NCBI GenBank assembly: GCA_001557505.1
Contig: LSAX01000006.1
Span: 3,162,001-3,226,000, forward strand
Reading direction: 5' to 3'
Origin: Reticulascus tulasneorum
Lineage: Eukaryota > Ascomycota > Sordariomycetes > Glomerellales > Reticulascaceae
Length of the DNA: 64,000 bases
Shown: one piece after another, positions 32,591 to 44,374 of the stretch
Layout: each line of letters starts with the position of its first letter
Numbering within the stretch: the first letter of the stretch is position 1
Translations under genes and position numbers: made by a program
Notes under the pieces: generated by a model
What the model saw: the letters and a program-made list of their open reading frames with translations, nothing else
Databases searched by the model: none
Told to the model about the DNA's origin: nothing

Positions 32591-34425
32591 ATGGAAGCAC
32601 CAGGAGAGAAGCCCTGGATCCCGGATGTCTCAAGGCCCAAGAGGACAGTTGCACGCCATAGCAAGGTGAGAACAGGGTGCATAACATGCAAGTATGTCTG
32701 CCGCTGCAGGTCTTGATAGCTTGTGCCGTCATAGCTAGATCAAGTTGTGTGACACATTTGACTCAATACTAACCGTTTGTTAGGATTCGGAAATTACGCT
32801 GTGATGAACAGAAACCAGCATGCAAACGCTGCGTTGCGACAGGTAGAAAATGTGACGGTTATGCCACTGCGGCCGTCGCTTCAAATTCCCCTTCCCCAGG
32901 ATCTGACTGCATGCGCAGTCGCGAGTCCTCCATTATCCAGAGCACGTCGAATGGGATGAGAACACCTCCCCCGCAAAACCCGCCCGTTCCTCTCCCCCGT
33001 CATAATTACCAAGAGCTACGCAGCTACCACTTCTTTCTTGATGTGACGGCTCCAACCTTGGCCGGCGTTTTCGACGTCGACTTTTGGCTCAAGGAGGTTC
33101 CCCGAGCATGCCATAATGATACAGCCATTTGGCATGCTGTCATCAGCTTAGGCGCAGTTCACGAGTGCTACTCCTCCCCTGACCGGACTGTAGGTCCACG
33201 GGGCAGGGCGATTAACAAGGACGACCAGGTCCTCTTTGGCTTGAGGCAGTTCAATGCGTCCATAAGGCAGCTGCTTCAACCCTCCTCACGCGTTGAGCCT
33301 GACAAGTGGCGTGCCCTGACTGCCAGCATTATCTTCACCTACATCTGCTTTATTCAGGGGCTGCAGAGCCAGTCATATGTTCATCTTGGGGCAGGTCAGA
33401 CGCTCTTGGATGAGCTCATGCTGGAGAAAGAAACGCAAAGTAGTCTTCCCGCTGCACATGCTCTGACGAGAGAAACCTCCAAGGGCCCTGTTTCCTTCAG
33501 CCACCTCCACGCAATCATCACGAGTCTGGATGTTCAGGCACGAGCCTTCCATAACGGCGGTCTCAACAACGACTTTCATCGGCTCGTTGACCTTGACAAC
33601 TACACCGCCTGGCGTTTTTATAAAGCACCTCTATTCTCTCAATTCTCTTTGCCCTCCGCGGGGCTTTCCACCTGCGCTACACCGGAGAACCTGGCTCGGA
33701 CAGGAAGGGCATTCGAGTCTCTACTCAACAGCATAATTGCATTCAGCCAGGAACGAGCCAGCGATATTGCCTCCGTCATGTCTGGCGGCGATCCCAGCAA
33801 GATAGAGGACTTGATCAAAGGACAGGAGCCATTCACCCGTGCGTATATAGAGCTTAGCACGGCAATACGGTCGTTCACGTCCGAAACTGGATCATTCACT
33901 TCGGATTGGAGCCCGGCCCACCAAAGCGTGGTACTCACTTTTCTGCTCTACCAATCCACGATCAGAGTACTCATGTACCGCGATCCAGGCCTACCATACC
34001 AAGAGCCTGTACAAATCCCGGCCAGTATCGGAGCCAAGTTCTCACGTATCGTTGATCTGGCAGAGGAGATACTTCGATTAGATGCTAAAATAAGTGTGGG
34101 CGAGTCGTTCGTTGCGACCCCATCCACAACACAGCCACTGCTTCTTGTCGCACACAGCGGGTTTCCGCAAACAACACGCCAACGTGCGATTGAAGTTATG
34201 CGAAAATATCCCCGGCGGGAGGGCTTATGGGATACTTCTTTTACAGCGGAGGTTGCGGACCACATAATGAAACGGGAGGCAACAATTCAAGATACGTCAG
34301 GGATGTCTCGCATACATGACATGCGAATATCTTTCGATGGCGATAGGAAGGCAAAGGTTGTATTGCGCACGTGGACGGAATGGCAAGATAATGTACCTGG
34401 AAAGGAGGAAATCATACGGTGGTGA
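32591..34425 (+). CDS. Zn2Cys6 transcription factor
   Basis: Two exons (32591-32691, 32784-34425; intron 92 nt) give 580 residues. The binuclear zinc cluster is split by the intron: VRTGCITCK then IRKLRCDEQKPACKRCVATG and RKCDGY, with Cys at 30, 33, 40, 47, 50 and 57 (C-x2-C-x6-C-x6-C-x2-C-x6-C). A Ser/Pro linker follows, then a helical regulatory region (VFDVDFWLKEVPRACHNDTA, ALTASIIFTYICFIQGLQ) of the type found in fungal-specific transcription factors. It is nuclear by family. It is divergent from the serine hydrolase gene and the natural candidate regulator of the 28.3-32.0 kb genes; targets are not known from the sequence. Confidence 0.95.
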
Positions 34426-34887
34426 AATCGATAGCCACAATGAAACCAAAGAACGGCCACGACTGATCAACGCCATGGTTTTAGTTGGCGGTTCTGAGAT
34501 GAAGCTGTCGCTCGCAAATAAGCCATATTGAAGCATGGATGAAAGTTCTTTTATTGTGTTTGACTTGATAAAACGACGGTGAACAAGTCAAAGCTGATTA
34601 GGCTGCCTAATTATGGCTAGCAATATACCACCCGGTACGCCTCGCTAGCGACCAGACCATGAGCTCTGCTATGCTGGTTCCACCCGATTCAACTCAGCCT
34701 CATTCGGCATTATCTGGTATCCTCCCAACAAAGCAACTCGGGTATTCAAGCAATGCGTACTACGCTACTAGCTAGACTGATTGATCACAATGTGATAATG
34801 ACAGTTATTTTGGCACCTCGTCAACATGAAGCCCCTAGAGCAAATGAAATCCAGCGATACACGATATAAGCCCGAAAGCCACCTGTC
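34426..34887. other. Convergent 3' intergenic region
   Basis: No gene is supported between the Zn2Cys6 gene and the WW-domain gene. Moderately AT-rich. Confidence 0.5.
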
Positions 34888-37227
34888 TTATACATATGTT
34901 GGGGCAAACACAACGCCTCCCTGCTCCGCAGGCGGATTAACCATCATTGGCCCTGCGAGGATCGGATTGAAAACAAACGGCGGTACCTCACCGCTGGCTG
35001 GGGGAGCAGGCTCAGCAACAGCCGACGTATCTGTATACGTCGTTGGCTGAGTCACATCGGCTGGCGGTATCATTTCTGGCGCCTGGACGGCTGGGATTGG
35101 CTGTTCAGCCTGAGTCGGTTGAGCTTCGATCAACTGCGGCTCCGTCAGCACATAACCGGGCTGAATGTTGTCTACTGGCTGGTATGGTTCTGTCCACGCA
35201 GTCTCAGTTGTGACAGGCTCTTGCTGTGTGTTCTGGTTGATCTCTGTGTACTCTGTTTGGGCGTACAGGTTGGTCTCGGTGTAGTCGGTGGTTTGGTAGT
35301 TCACTTCGTTTACATAAGTCTCCTCGACAGTAACGTTAACATTGTTGACTATGACAGGATACGGCTGCGGCGGCACGTCTTGCTGCGGCAGTACATCCTG
35401 CTGCGGTGGTTGGTCGTTTGGATACGCCGGTTGCTCTGGGTAGTAGTATGGCTGCTGTTCGGCAACGGGTTGGTCTTGCGGGGGCATGCATGTTTCTTGC
35501 TGTGGGGGCTGCTCCTGATAGTAATATGGTTGCTCTACAGCAGGCTGTTCTTGCGGGGGCATGCATGCTTCTTGCGGAGGAGCTTGTTCTTGATAATAAT
35601 ATGGCTGTTGCTCTGTAGCGGGCTGCTCTTGTGTAGCCATGTATGGATCCTGCGGAGGCTGCTCGGCATAGGTGTCGGTAGGTCCAGTCGGTTCGTTGGC
35701 GTACCCCCCTTCATCTACAGCTGCCCCGGTCTCTCCCGTTTCTTCATATTCCTCGATCTCCTCGGCTTCTTCAAAATCTTCATCCTCGCCGTCTTCATCT
35801 CCGGCAAGCTTCGAGGCTGCGCCGATCAAGTTGGTGGCAGTGGAAAGATGCTTCATCTTGCCAAACTTTCCCATCTTCTTGCTGGCGACCTTGACGCCGA
35901 GGCCGGTTAGCTTCGCCGCGGCAACGGTTGCCGTAAAGATTCCGGATGGAGAAAGGTCCGCGGCCGCTGACAGTTTGGCGACGTTGGATGCGACGCTGAT
36001 CGCTGTGGCTGTTTTGGACGCGGTACTGGATCCTTTAGCTCCCTTTTCTTTCTTCTTGGCTTTGACAACTGTGCCAGCGGCCGTAGCAGCTGCGGCCGCT
36101 GTTGCCACCCCTGTTGCGGCGGCCTTGTTAAGCTTCGGCCTGGGCTGTTCGCCAGGTCGGTCCCATGTTGCAAGCTGAAGTGCATCGTGCACATAGAACG
36201 GGACACCGTCCGGGGTCTTGATCAGCTTCCACCCGCGAGGTAGAGCGTTGGCGTTCCTGGGCTTCGTCCAGGACGACGCATTCGTGCCGGGGTGGAAGTA
36301 GTACAGCTTCCCGTCTGGTGTTTTCATCTCTTGCCAGCCGGGAGGAAGTTCTGTAGTGGCAGAAGCCTCGCCACCGGTAGCAGGTTGGACATGTGTTCTG
36401 TAGCCGGTCTGGTTATGCACGTACCAAAGCCGACCAGATGCGTTCTTGCGCACCGTCCAGAGGTGCACCGGGATGTTCCCGTTGGGGGCCTGGATGCGTA
36501 TGTCCGACTCTGTGGCCAAGTAGGAGATATCGTGCTCGTGCGATGCAGCGGCTGCGCCAGTGGTGAAGCACCACACGCAGACATTCGTGCTGACATGAGC
36601 CGTGCTACAGACGAGGCAGGTGAAAATGGAGACGTTCTGGGCGATTGCTAGTGGATGTGAGCAGGTTTTGGTCGTGATTTAGACAACGAACTTCTCTTGC
36701 AACAGGAACAGTATAGTGCTGAGAAGAAAGTACATGGCACAGTACGTACCTTGCTTGCATAACGCGCAAAACTTAGTACCTGCATCTGCCGCCCAAGGAT
36801 CCTGCTGCAACCCTCCTGGTGTTGTAGCAGGACTCAACGGCGTGTTAGGACCAACACTGCTCGTCCAGCCGCTGTACTGTGATGACTGTGATTGTACGCT
36901 GCTGGCTGTCACGGTGCGCTGAAGCTGGCCCGGTGTTGGCGTCGGTGCTGGCTGATACGGAGATTGGCCCTGATAGGAAACAAGGCTAGGAGTCCCTGCT
37001 GCCGTACTCAATGAGATGGGCCTAGTAGCGGGAGGATATTGGGATTGGAGTTGCTGGCCAGATGGTGCCGGGGCAGTCTGCAGCACAGGTGTATAGGCTG
37101 CTGTTGTGGGAGCGAATGCGACCGGGGATGCTGAAGAAAACGACGACTGCTGCGGCACTATGCTCGTGGTGATTTGGCCAACCGGCTTGCGACCGACGGG
37201 TTTGCGCGAGATTGACGGCCCGTTCAT
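34888..37227 (-). CDS. WW-domain protein with three CxxC pairs and a PQ/Y-rich tail
   Basis: Two exons (37227-36750, 36647-34888; 102-nt intron) give 745 residues. An N-terminal Ser/Pro/Gln-rich part (1-150) is followed by a metal-binding-like block: C154-x2-C157, C170-x2-C173 and C183-x2-C186, with the first pair split from the others by the intron. Next come one degenerate and two good WW modules, near residues 223-248, 260-290 (LPPGWQEMKTPDGKLYYFHP, then WTKP) and 294-324 (LPRGWKLIKTPDGVPFYVH, then TWDRP). A Lys/Ala region and an acidic stretch lead to imperfect repeats rich in Gln, Pro and Tyr. WW modules bind proline-rich ligands, so this is probably an adaptor. The repeats are likely variable in length between strains. 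Confidence 0.8.
35420..35640 (-). repeat. Imperfect coding tandem repeats of roughly 80 bases
   Basis: Inside the WW-domain gene, about three copies of a unit encoding YYYQEQ(P/A)PPQ(E/Q) and CMPPQ(E/D)QP lie head to tail. On the + strand they share TTGCGGGGGCATGCATG and TAATATGG(T/C)TG. Flanking half-units are more diverged. Confidence 0.75.
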
Positions 37228-38136
37228 ATTTGCTCACTAGTGCTAAGATGCGTAGGGCTGCGCAGGTCTCACTACGGGGCAAGCAGGCTGATGCAGCGAA
37301 GCGCGATCTCGTCAGAGCCGACACGGATCGCTATCGATTTACTTTTCTGTCGTTGCGATGCTTGGTCGGAGGCGCGACGAATGATGAGACAGTCAAAGAC
37401 AGCCGAAGAAGTGGGAGAACCGTGGGCTTTGTGGGCGCTTTATGGGCGCAATGGTTATATAAAACAGTCCATACTCAGCTTGTTATGGCGTTTGCGCCAT
37501 GGCGGCCAGGCCCGAACGTGAGTGGTTGGCTTGCAACCGAGACTTTCAGCTGGCTGGTGGCGACAAATATTGATCCTAGACCTACAGTGGCGACATAAAG
37601 ATGCTCGCAAGGCTCCGGATGAACCCCCTGAGGCAATACAATGTCTGATGGACAGGCCCCAGCTTGGTAGCCCTTCAGCATATAGTTGACACGGCATCGT
37701 CACATTTCTAGATCCTAGAGCGATGACGAGATACCATCCGCCCAACATAACCACCCAGTGACATTCACTAAGGCGCTATTCATACTCTAGAGAAAAACAT
37801 ACGAAGAATTGGCTTGAGCCTCAGAATATTCAAGTAATGGGCGGCACTGGACTTTCAGCATGACTTTGAATTTCTTCTTGACAATTCCGCTGTTGACAAT
37901 TCCGCTTACTATAATTACTAGGTACTAAGTGTGTACATTATTATTGCCCTCCAAGGTCGCCGGCAGTTGGGTGGCAGCCTTGCTAATGCCAAGGAGGCCC
38001 AGACCCGGCGATCAGGCCCAGCGAGCTCTTTTGGGAAACGTTGGTCGAGGTTAGATGTAAAAAGGATCTCAACCAATGGCCCACTTTCTAACGACTAGAG
38101 GTCTTCAATGAGATGACCGCTGTTATCGAAATCCTT
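37228..38136. other. Intergenic region, promoter of the WW-domain gene
   Basis: No gene is supported in about 0.9 kb. Frames such as 37212-37598 overlap the start region and lack domains. Confidence 0.4.
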
Positions 38137-39182
38137 CTACACGTCCCATGGCCCATCCCCGACGTACTTCAGCAACTCTTTGTTCAAATTGCGTTCAAAG
38201 GTTTCGTTGACCTGAAGCCCATCTCTGATCAGGGCACCTATGCGGTTCGCTGCCGCTCCCCCTTGGGCAAGAATTGCCAGAAACGCATTGAAGCTCTCCT
38301 GCTGTTCCTCCACTGCAGGGAACCCAGTACGTTTATTGATGATGTTCTTAGCAGTGGCGATTGCGAGATGGTCCCAGCCCGCAACACGGCGTGCAAAGGT
38401 GTCGACGTATTCCTCGAATTGGTCGTCTGGGATTGAACGGTTGATCCCTGTTGTTAAGTATCAAGGTTAGATTACGATTCGGCGGGGCAGAGCTAGCTAG
38501 CACAGAGAGGGACGACATACATCCATATAAGGCAGCTGTGTCAGCGTCGAGATCTTCGGCGCCGAGCACGATTTCAAGTGTTCGAGCTCGGCCGACCAGT
38601 CTGGGCAACATTTCCAGTCCGCCTCCTCCTGGAAGTCCCCCTTGAGTTTCAGTCAGCATCAATTCGAGGCATGGATAACTTGCGCAAAAGATTCTCTCGC
38701 TGGTACATACCGGCGCCAACCTCGACCTGTGCCAGAATAGCCTTCTCTTTACTGCCGAATCTGACGTCCATGGCCGCGGCGAGCTCGGCCCCGCCACTGC
38801 GGCAAATACCTCTAATGGCGCCAATAGTCAGTACGGGAAGATTGGCCAGACGAGTCATGTTGCCCCAGTAGGCGGTCCCGGTCAGCTCCGGCGGAACAGG
38901 ATTAACGAGGTCGAAATGCCCAATGAAGAAGTTCTCTGCGATGGAGTCGAAGACGACGACCTTAACGTCCTGATCATTCGCAATTTGGTCGATGATTGCG
39001 AGAAAGTCCAAGATAAAAGCAGCGCTTTCGATATTGAACGGCGGATCGGAGAAGGTCGCGCGCCAATAAGCCGGGGTGACTTTGGTGAGAGCGATGACGG
39101 GAGGCGTTTCTGGAGCGGTGCAGTCCGCCGCGATGGGAAAAACGACGAAGGAGATGAAGGAGATCCAAGTAAGGAGATGCAT
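38137..39182 (-). CDS. Crotonase-fold (enoyl-CoA hydratase/isomerase-like) protein with signal peptide
   Basis: Three exons (39182-38711, 38640-38521, 38447-38137; introns 70 and 73 nt) give 300 residues. The start encodes a hydrophobic leader (MHLLTWISFISFVVFPIAADC), which is unusual for a crotonase. The core matches the family: PPVIALTKVTPAYWRATFSD, DQDVKVVVFDSIAENFFIGHFD (first oxyanion-hole region), IGAIRGICRSGGAELAAAMD (the conserved G-x-x-x-G-G-x-E/A helix with a second oxyanion amide) and EVGAGGLPGGGGLEMLPRLV, then YGWINRSIPDD at splice 2. Substrates of this fold are acyl-CoA thioesters, normally not extracellular, so the target compartment is odd. Catalytic activity is not predictable. 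Confidence 0.85.
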
Positions 39183-39787
39183 TTTGTCTGATCTGTGGGT
39201 TTATTGCTGTGAGTAGAAGAGCCTTCTGGATAAGCCAAATGGAACTGGGCGGACTGGATATTTATACGTCGATATATATGCCTTCGTCGGCGTCGGGCCA
39301 ACGAACGCGTTCTCATGAAGAGTCCGCAAGGCTCAGGATTTATAAGCCCCCTTGAGTAATATTTTTACTAACAATTGAGCAGGATCCATCCCACATTGGC
39401 GTTGACCTGGCGCATCGTAACTATTTTGTCCTCTCTTCGGCCGCGCGGACGCGGCCAACCAATCTAGCCGGAGGAATGCCAAGAGAAAAGTTATTTCCTG
39501 ATTAGGACAGTTTGGCCCCACTTTACTCGAGAACCGAAGTGCAGCAGTCTCTTGTCCGTACAGATTACAAAATTCGTCGATCCAGATACTAACCTCATCT
39601 CTCATTATCCTGATCGACAAATTCACTCCTATAAAAGGATCCCTGGAGAAGTTAGTCGGCTTAGTTGAGGGCCTGACTTCCTGCATAGCCGTGGCAAGGT
39701 AGGCGGAAAGAGTGACAGGGAACTGATGGTACATTTAATTCACAATCTACATATCGTCAATTGTCTAACTCCGTAACGAGCGTCCCC
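39183..39787. other. Intergenic region
   Basis: A 133-codon minus-strand frame (39333-39734) has no recognisable domain and no splice signals; it is not supported as a gene. The remainder is promoter of the crotonase gene and 3' flank of the next gene. Confidence 0.4.
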
Positions 39788-41461
39788 TTAGATATCGACG
39801 ATACACCACTCAAACACCCTCTTGCCTCCCTCATCATGAATTCTATCGATCCAGAGGAATTCCTTTAGGGCCTCCTTTACTTTCAACCAGGACGCAAGTT
39901 GCAATGAGTTCAAACACTCGGCTATAGCTAGCTTAAGCCAGGCCTTGGACCCAGTGCGAAACAGGGACAACGCAGCAACGAACAGTAGCCATAGTCTCAT
40001 TTCCCACCCTCCCGTATTCACAGGTATACCCAATGCTAAAATTACCGCCTCAGATCTGGAAGAGAGGTGGGCATACCGTACCTCCATGTTGGCAATGTGC
40101 AAGAATATGGTTGTGGTAAAACCTAGCATACCTAAGCGCGCTGCTTCGTGAACTTGGTCCTGGGTATCGCCCACTTTGTCAAAGCTAAATTCATCCGAGT
40201 AGTTCAAGTGCAGGAGACGGTATTGGACTGATACTATGATCTCTTGGAATAGCCTGGGTGGGAGTTTCCGGTTCGTGGAGTAAGCAAGATTGACGATTGC
40301 GCAGAACTCTTTCGTGTCAGTCCAAATATCACCTAGACGGTCGTCGGCCTCCGAATTCGAAGAGGCTAGGAAGGCATCGAGCTTCATGCGTTGCTGTGGC
40401 TGGCCATTCTGCGAGAAATAGGGTTCCCAAGATATGCCTTCGGCGAAGAAAAGCGGCATAGTGCCGGCGCTTATGGCTAACTGAATATCGGCTCTGAGAA
40501 GTGTAACAGTCAGAACGGACGCTGAGGTGTGGAGGGCTAAGGTATAGTCGGCCACTGACCTGTAGCATTTGATCTGAAGATGACCATGGTTGAGAGAGCC
40601 GACACCTCCTCTTAGTGTAATTACCTTATGAAGCCCACGTACGTGCTTCCTCGCTGCTTCGACGTCGCCGAAAATATCTGCAATCATGGCGAGACAGCTA
40701 ATCACTGATATGGTTGAGTCTGTCGTGGCTGTTGCCGAATCTTCCAGCTTGCGCTGTAGTAAAGGCAATATTTTTGCCAAACGGTTGGCCGATCTGGAGC
40801 CATACCATTGCCCCTCCATAGAATCAGCATATGCGTCGGTTGAGAACGACATCATTTGCAGGAACAGCGGATCATCGCTCAGGTGCTTGAACCAACCAGC
40901 GTCGGAGACACTGTAAATGAGGCAAAACCCAGGCGGATACAGTGCTTCGTGGAATGAAGTGAAGGCTGGGCCATTGTTAGTATAACAGGTAGTTCAACAA
41001 TTATACTCAGGGTAAAATAACTTGCATTTGTAGAAATCGTTGAGCACGTGTGACGGTATCTTGGAGTTAGAACCCGAGGAAAGCAAATCGTATCTAGCGA
41101 AGGATGGTGCCGAGACCAAGGTAGCCGTGCTGTCTCCAGAAGCATGCTCTTCCGTTCCAACCGTATGGTCGGGAATCTTCAAAGGGTCTTGAACCTGTTG
41201 ACTGTCTCCCCCGTTTAAGCCATCAAACTTTCCATCATTCTTGATCCAAGACCCGATGCGTGGCTTCCTTAGACCAGCCCCGGGCGGCCGGCCTTTGCCA
41301 CGAACGGCATGGCTCCTGATCGACTTCCTGTCCAGCGAATCAGGCTTGCCGAAAGGGTCCGAGGCGACGAAAATAAAACCTTTACGGCGGCTGTTCTTGG
41401 CTTCCGATTTGTGGGCCATACCAACTCGGGTCTTCACTGTTGGAGGCTGATTATTCATCAT
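39788..41461 (-). CDS. Fungal-specific transcription-factor-domain protein without zinc cluster
   Basis: Three exons: 41461-41026, 40965-40560 and 40493-39788 (515 residues). The N-terminus has the motif FIFVASDPFGKPDSLDRKSI then RSHAVRGKGR, known from a group of fungal regulators that lack a Zn2Cys6 cluster but carry the Fungal_trans_2-type helical domain; that domain fits here (KVITLRGGVGSLNHGHLQIK, ADIQLAISAGTMPLFFAEG). Intron 1 (41025-40966) has a GC donor (GCAAGT) and CTAAC branch; no GT donor gives the right frame. Intron 2 (40559-40494, 66 nt, GTCAGT..CTCAG) is in frame without a stop; removing it joins KCYR to ADIQLAI. The product is a probable nuclear regulator; the target is unknown. 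Confidence 0.8.
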
Positions 41462-42593
41462 GAAGAGCTGGCGCTACGTCTTGTCCAACATCTATAAAGA
41501 CGAGCGGTTGATAGCTCGTCTTGGGCGAGAGGTTCTGTATTGCGGTGTGATTAAGATCCGTTGATGCGCGGCGTACCCACCTAGTCCACCGGCACGACTA
41601 GCTATTGATGCGCGTACGGTATTGCGGACTCGGGCTTGTTCTGTTGATCACTAATCCAGGTATGTCGTGAAGTTGGACGACGTGTTGGTCATCGAGTTCC
41701 GCCGATCCGAGTACAGTGGAGAATGTCAGCCTGTGCATCCAATAGCAGTGTGAGTTTGGGGAAGCTGCGGCTTGCCAGCCGTCGGACTGCCAAGACAAAA
41801 GTGACATCCGAATTGGGATGCCCTTAATTAACGCCAGGGGCTGAATCCTTCTGCGAAAACTAGCTGCAAGCTTACTTGGTAATCGAGTAGTCTACAGCAG
41901 CCGCTTAGTGACGGTGAGCAGTTCTTTCGACGCTCGCAGAACTGGCTAATAATAAGGTCCTGTGACCCCTCTCGCGCAGAGATCAGATAGCTCGAAGGAC
42001 GCGCCCTTGTGAGTACCCTGCTGAACATATACCAAGTTAAGTAATAAATCCGGGCACAGCAGTTATTCAAGCCCGACAAATCGTTACGAACCTGCTAGTT
42101 TCTTTTGTTTTCATGCTAACTTCTGGTTCTCGTTCTGTTTCTCAACAAAGCCGAAGGGCCGTAGGGCTCGTCATACGTAATAAAGATAGCCACACTCCCA
42201 ATTCCCTAGGAGAATATCTATTCACCTATACTGACCAGCATCTGAGAAACGGCTTACGCATAGGGTAAATCCAACTGAGGATCACGATGCGAGGCGTGAT
42301 TCAAGAATCTCCTAGTTCTTTAAAAGTCCATTGTCTCTCTCTTGGCTAGTCTTGATAGCTACTAACAATCAATCTAAGTACCTGGCTTCATCAACTTTTA
42401 GACAACGATGATTGATCCCAAATAACGAACTGTGCTTTCAGGCCAACCGAATCTTTGGTCAAGGTTTATTCAACCAAGCATGCCTCACTTACTGCCTACA
42501 TAACCTAGACACCCGATGTTAGGACCTGTATTAGCACGATTGTGACGTCGAACGACATACACATGTGATCACCAACACAACCAGTACCGAGGG

Positions 42594-42620
42594 CGGCCGC
42601 TCTGGGAGGGGGAGCGGCCG
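42594..42620. repeat. GC-rich inverted repeat (9-bp arms, 9-bp loop)
   Basis: CGGCCGCTC (42594-42602) pairs with GAGCGGCCG (42612-42620). It is an isolated hairpin within otherwise AT-rich gene-free DNA. Confidence 0.6.
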
Positions 42621-42761
42621 ACGTCCCACCAAGGCGGCTGCCAGTGCTTCCTTTATAGTGGAGCCTTTCTTCTAAGAAACGACTTGTGGTTGCAGCCAGA
42701 GAGATTCTTAATCCCACAGCCGCCCACCTTGCCGTGCTCTAACGTGACTTTCTAAGGAAAG

Positions 42762-42791
42762 CTACAATGGTCGGCCCGCTACGGTCGGCCC
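42762..42791 (+). repeat. Direct repeat GCTAC(AAT)GGTCGGCCC
   Basis: GGTCGGCCC occurs at 42769-42777 and 42783-42791, each preceded by GCTAC or GCTACAAT. Short subterminal repeats of this kind occur at ends of fungal DNA transposons, but no second end was found, so the origin is open. Confidence 0.4.
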
Positions 42792-44374
42792 CGATACAAG
42801 ACACATGACGACATGATCGCAGATCAAGAGAACAATACATATGAGACGGGCTTATTAGCTTGCCGCTGGAGCCACGCATAGTCTATGCTACTCTGGTATA
42901 ACGTCAGGTAAGCTGATCATTAGTGAAAATAATTATCGCAAATGCTAGCCATACTTCTTGCATGGTCTAGGTCAAGAGTGCCACAATATGTCTCTGTATT
43001 AGGCATGAGGAGTAGCCGTAGAAAATATGAAAAGAGACAAGATATGCATGGGTGCTCAATCAAAGGCTCGCCTCAAAGATGAGAGACAAACCCCTGCCGA
43101 ACGGGGGGCGGAAAGCTGTTCGCTGATCACGTCCCGTTTAAGCAATAAAGTATGGGTCGTGGAATCGAGTATCTAGTTAATTGAGCGAAGACATAGCGAA
43201 GTTCTCATTTACATGAAGTTGCAACGCTTTGTGTGTACAGATGTTACAGTGTTTTGGCCCCGGGACAATCGCTCTCCAAGTCAAGCACTACTAAGCCCTT
43301 ATGTATCTACTGAGGGGCATACTCGGGTGAGAGTTGCCAGACTATGGGATGCAATCTTCTATATTAGAGGGTGTTACAAAGGTATAAAGAATTTGGTCTG
43401 GACAGACGTGGGGCTGTAGAAAGACTCAGAATTTTGCTTGGGCGTCGTCTATTCAGTGCTGGACCATCGATTGATTCTTTTTTACGTTTCCAAGACTGGA
43501 GCTGGTAGCGCTATACTCGAATCGGAAGAACAAGGCTGGCACATCACTTTGACAGCAAAATATAATTACCAACGCAGTCCCTTGTATTATGGCTGCTTTC
43601 CATGCAAACTCCAGTATGGCTAGTCTTTATCAAGAGATGGATTATTTACTATCTGACTGTAGAGGCTTCAATCTTCCTTTGTTTGCGATATCCCACCGAC
43701 CCTTGACTCATGCGCAGATACCAAGTTATTGGCATCACCGACCATAGTAAACCACGTGTCGGGTCATGTAATTAGAGAACTAGCTCGTTGGCAGGCGTGG
43801 CATATTGTCGCCAGAGTCTCTGTGATTTCTTGTTGCATGGGTTGTCGACTTACAGTTTATCATGCATCTACTGGCACTTCGGGGAGTAAACCTGCCAGCA
43901 ATCTATGGGGATATGATCGGGGGATGTTAAACTAGGATTAAGATTAGTGCAATGGCACGAGCGAGGCCGAGCCCAGAAGATGCCGAGGCTGGGTCTAATT
44001 AAGGTACCATGTGAAGAATATGCACGATGACGGGATCGCTCCGGGGCTTCTCATTGGCAAGGTGGGGGTTTTAATGGAGCCACTCCCAACAAAAAAAGAA
44101 TTAATTCTATCCTGGCTTATAAGGATGGATACCTGGCTTACAAGCCGCCCAACATGTTGATATCCACCACGGGGTGACGACGTCTTTGGCATGCTGCGGA
44201 CCACGTATGTTGATAGCTGGAGAACTAAATACCATCATGCCACCGCCGTCTATTGAAACTCATTTCGCAGATCGTAGCACCACATATACTCACCTGCTGG
44301 CACACATCGTATCAGAGTAACGCCCATCGCAGTCTTTCAAACGCGTCACATCACAGTATATATGGACACTCACA

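Larger units (their letters stand above)
41462..44374. other. Gene-free block of about 2.9 kb
   Basis: Only short frames are present, none with a domain. Composition is AT-rich with scattered GC-rich islets, one a small hairpin. A short direct repeat at 42763-42791 resembles a transposon end, but no transposase and no matching opposite end were recognised. Degraded repetitive DNA is the likeliest content. Confidence 0.4.

Noticed and set aside
35119..35910. 263-codon + strand frame rich in Leu/Val
   Set aside because: Antisense of the Gln/Tyr repeats in the WW-domain gene; apparent membrane helices are an artefact.
39333..39734. 133-codon minus-strand frame
   Set aside because: No recognisable domain, no splice or promoter context; chance frame is more likely.
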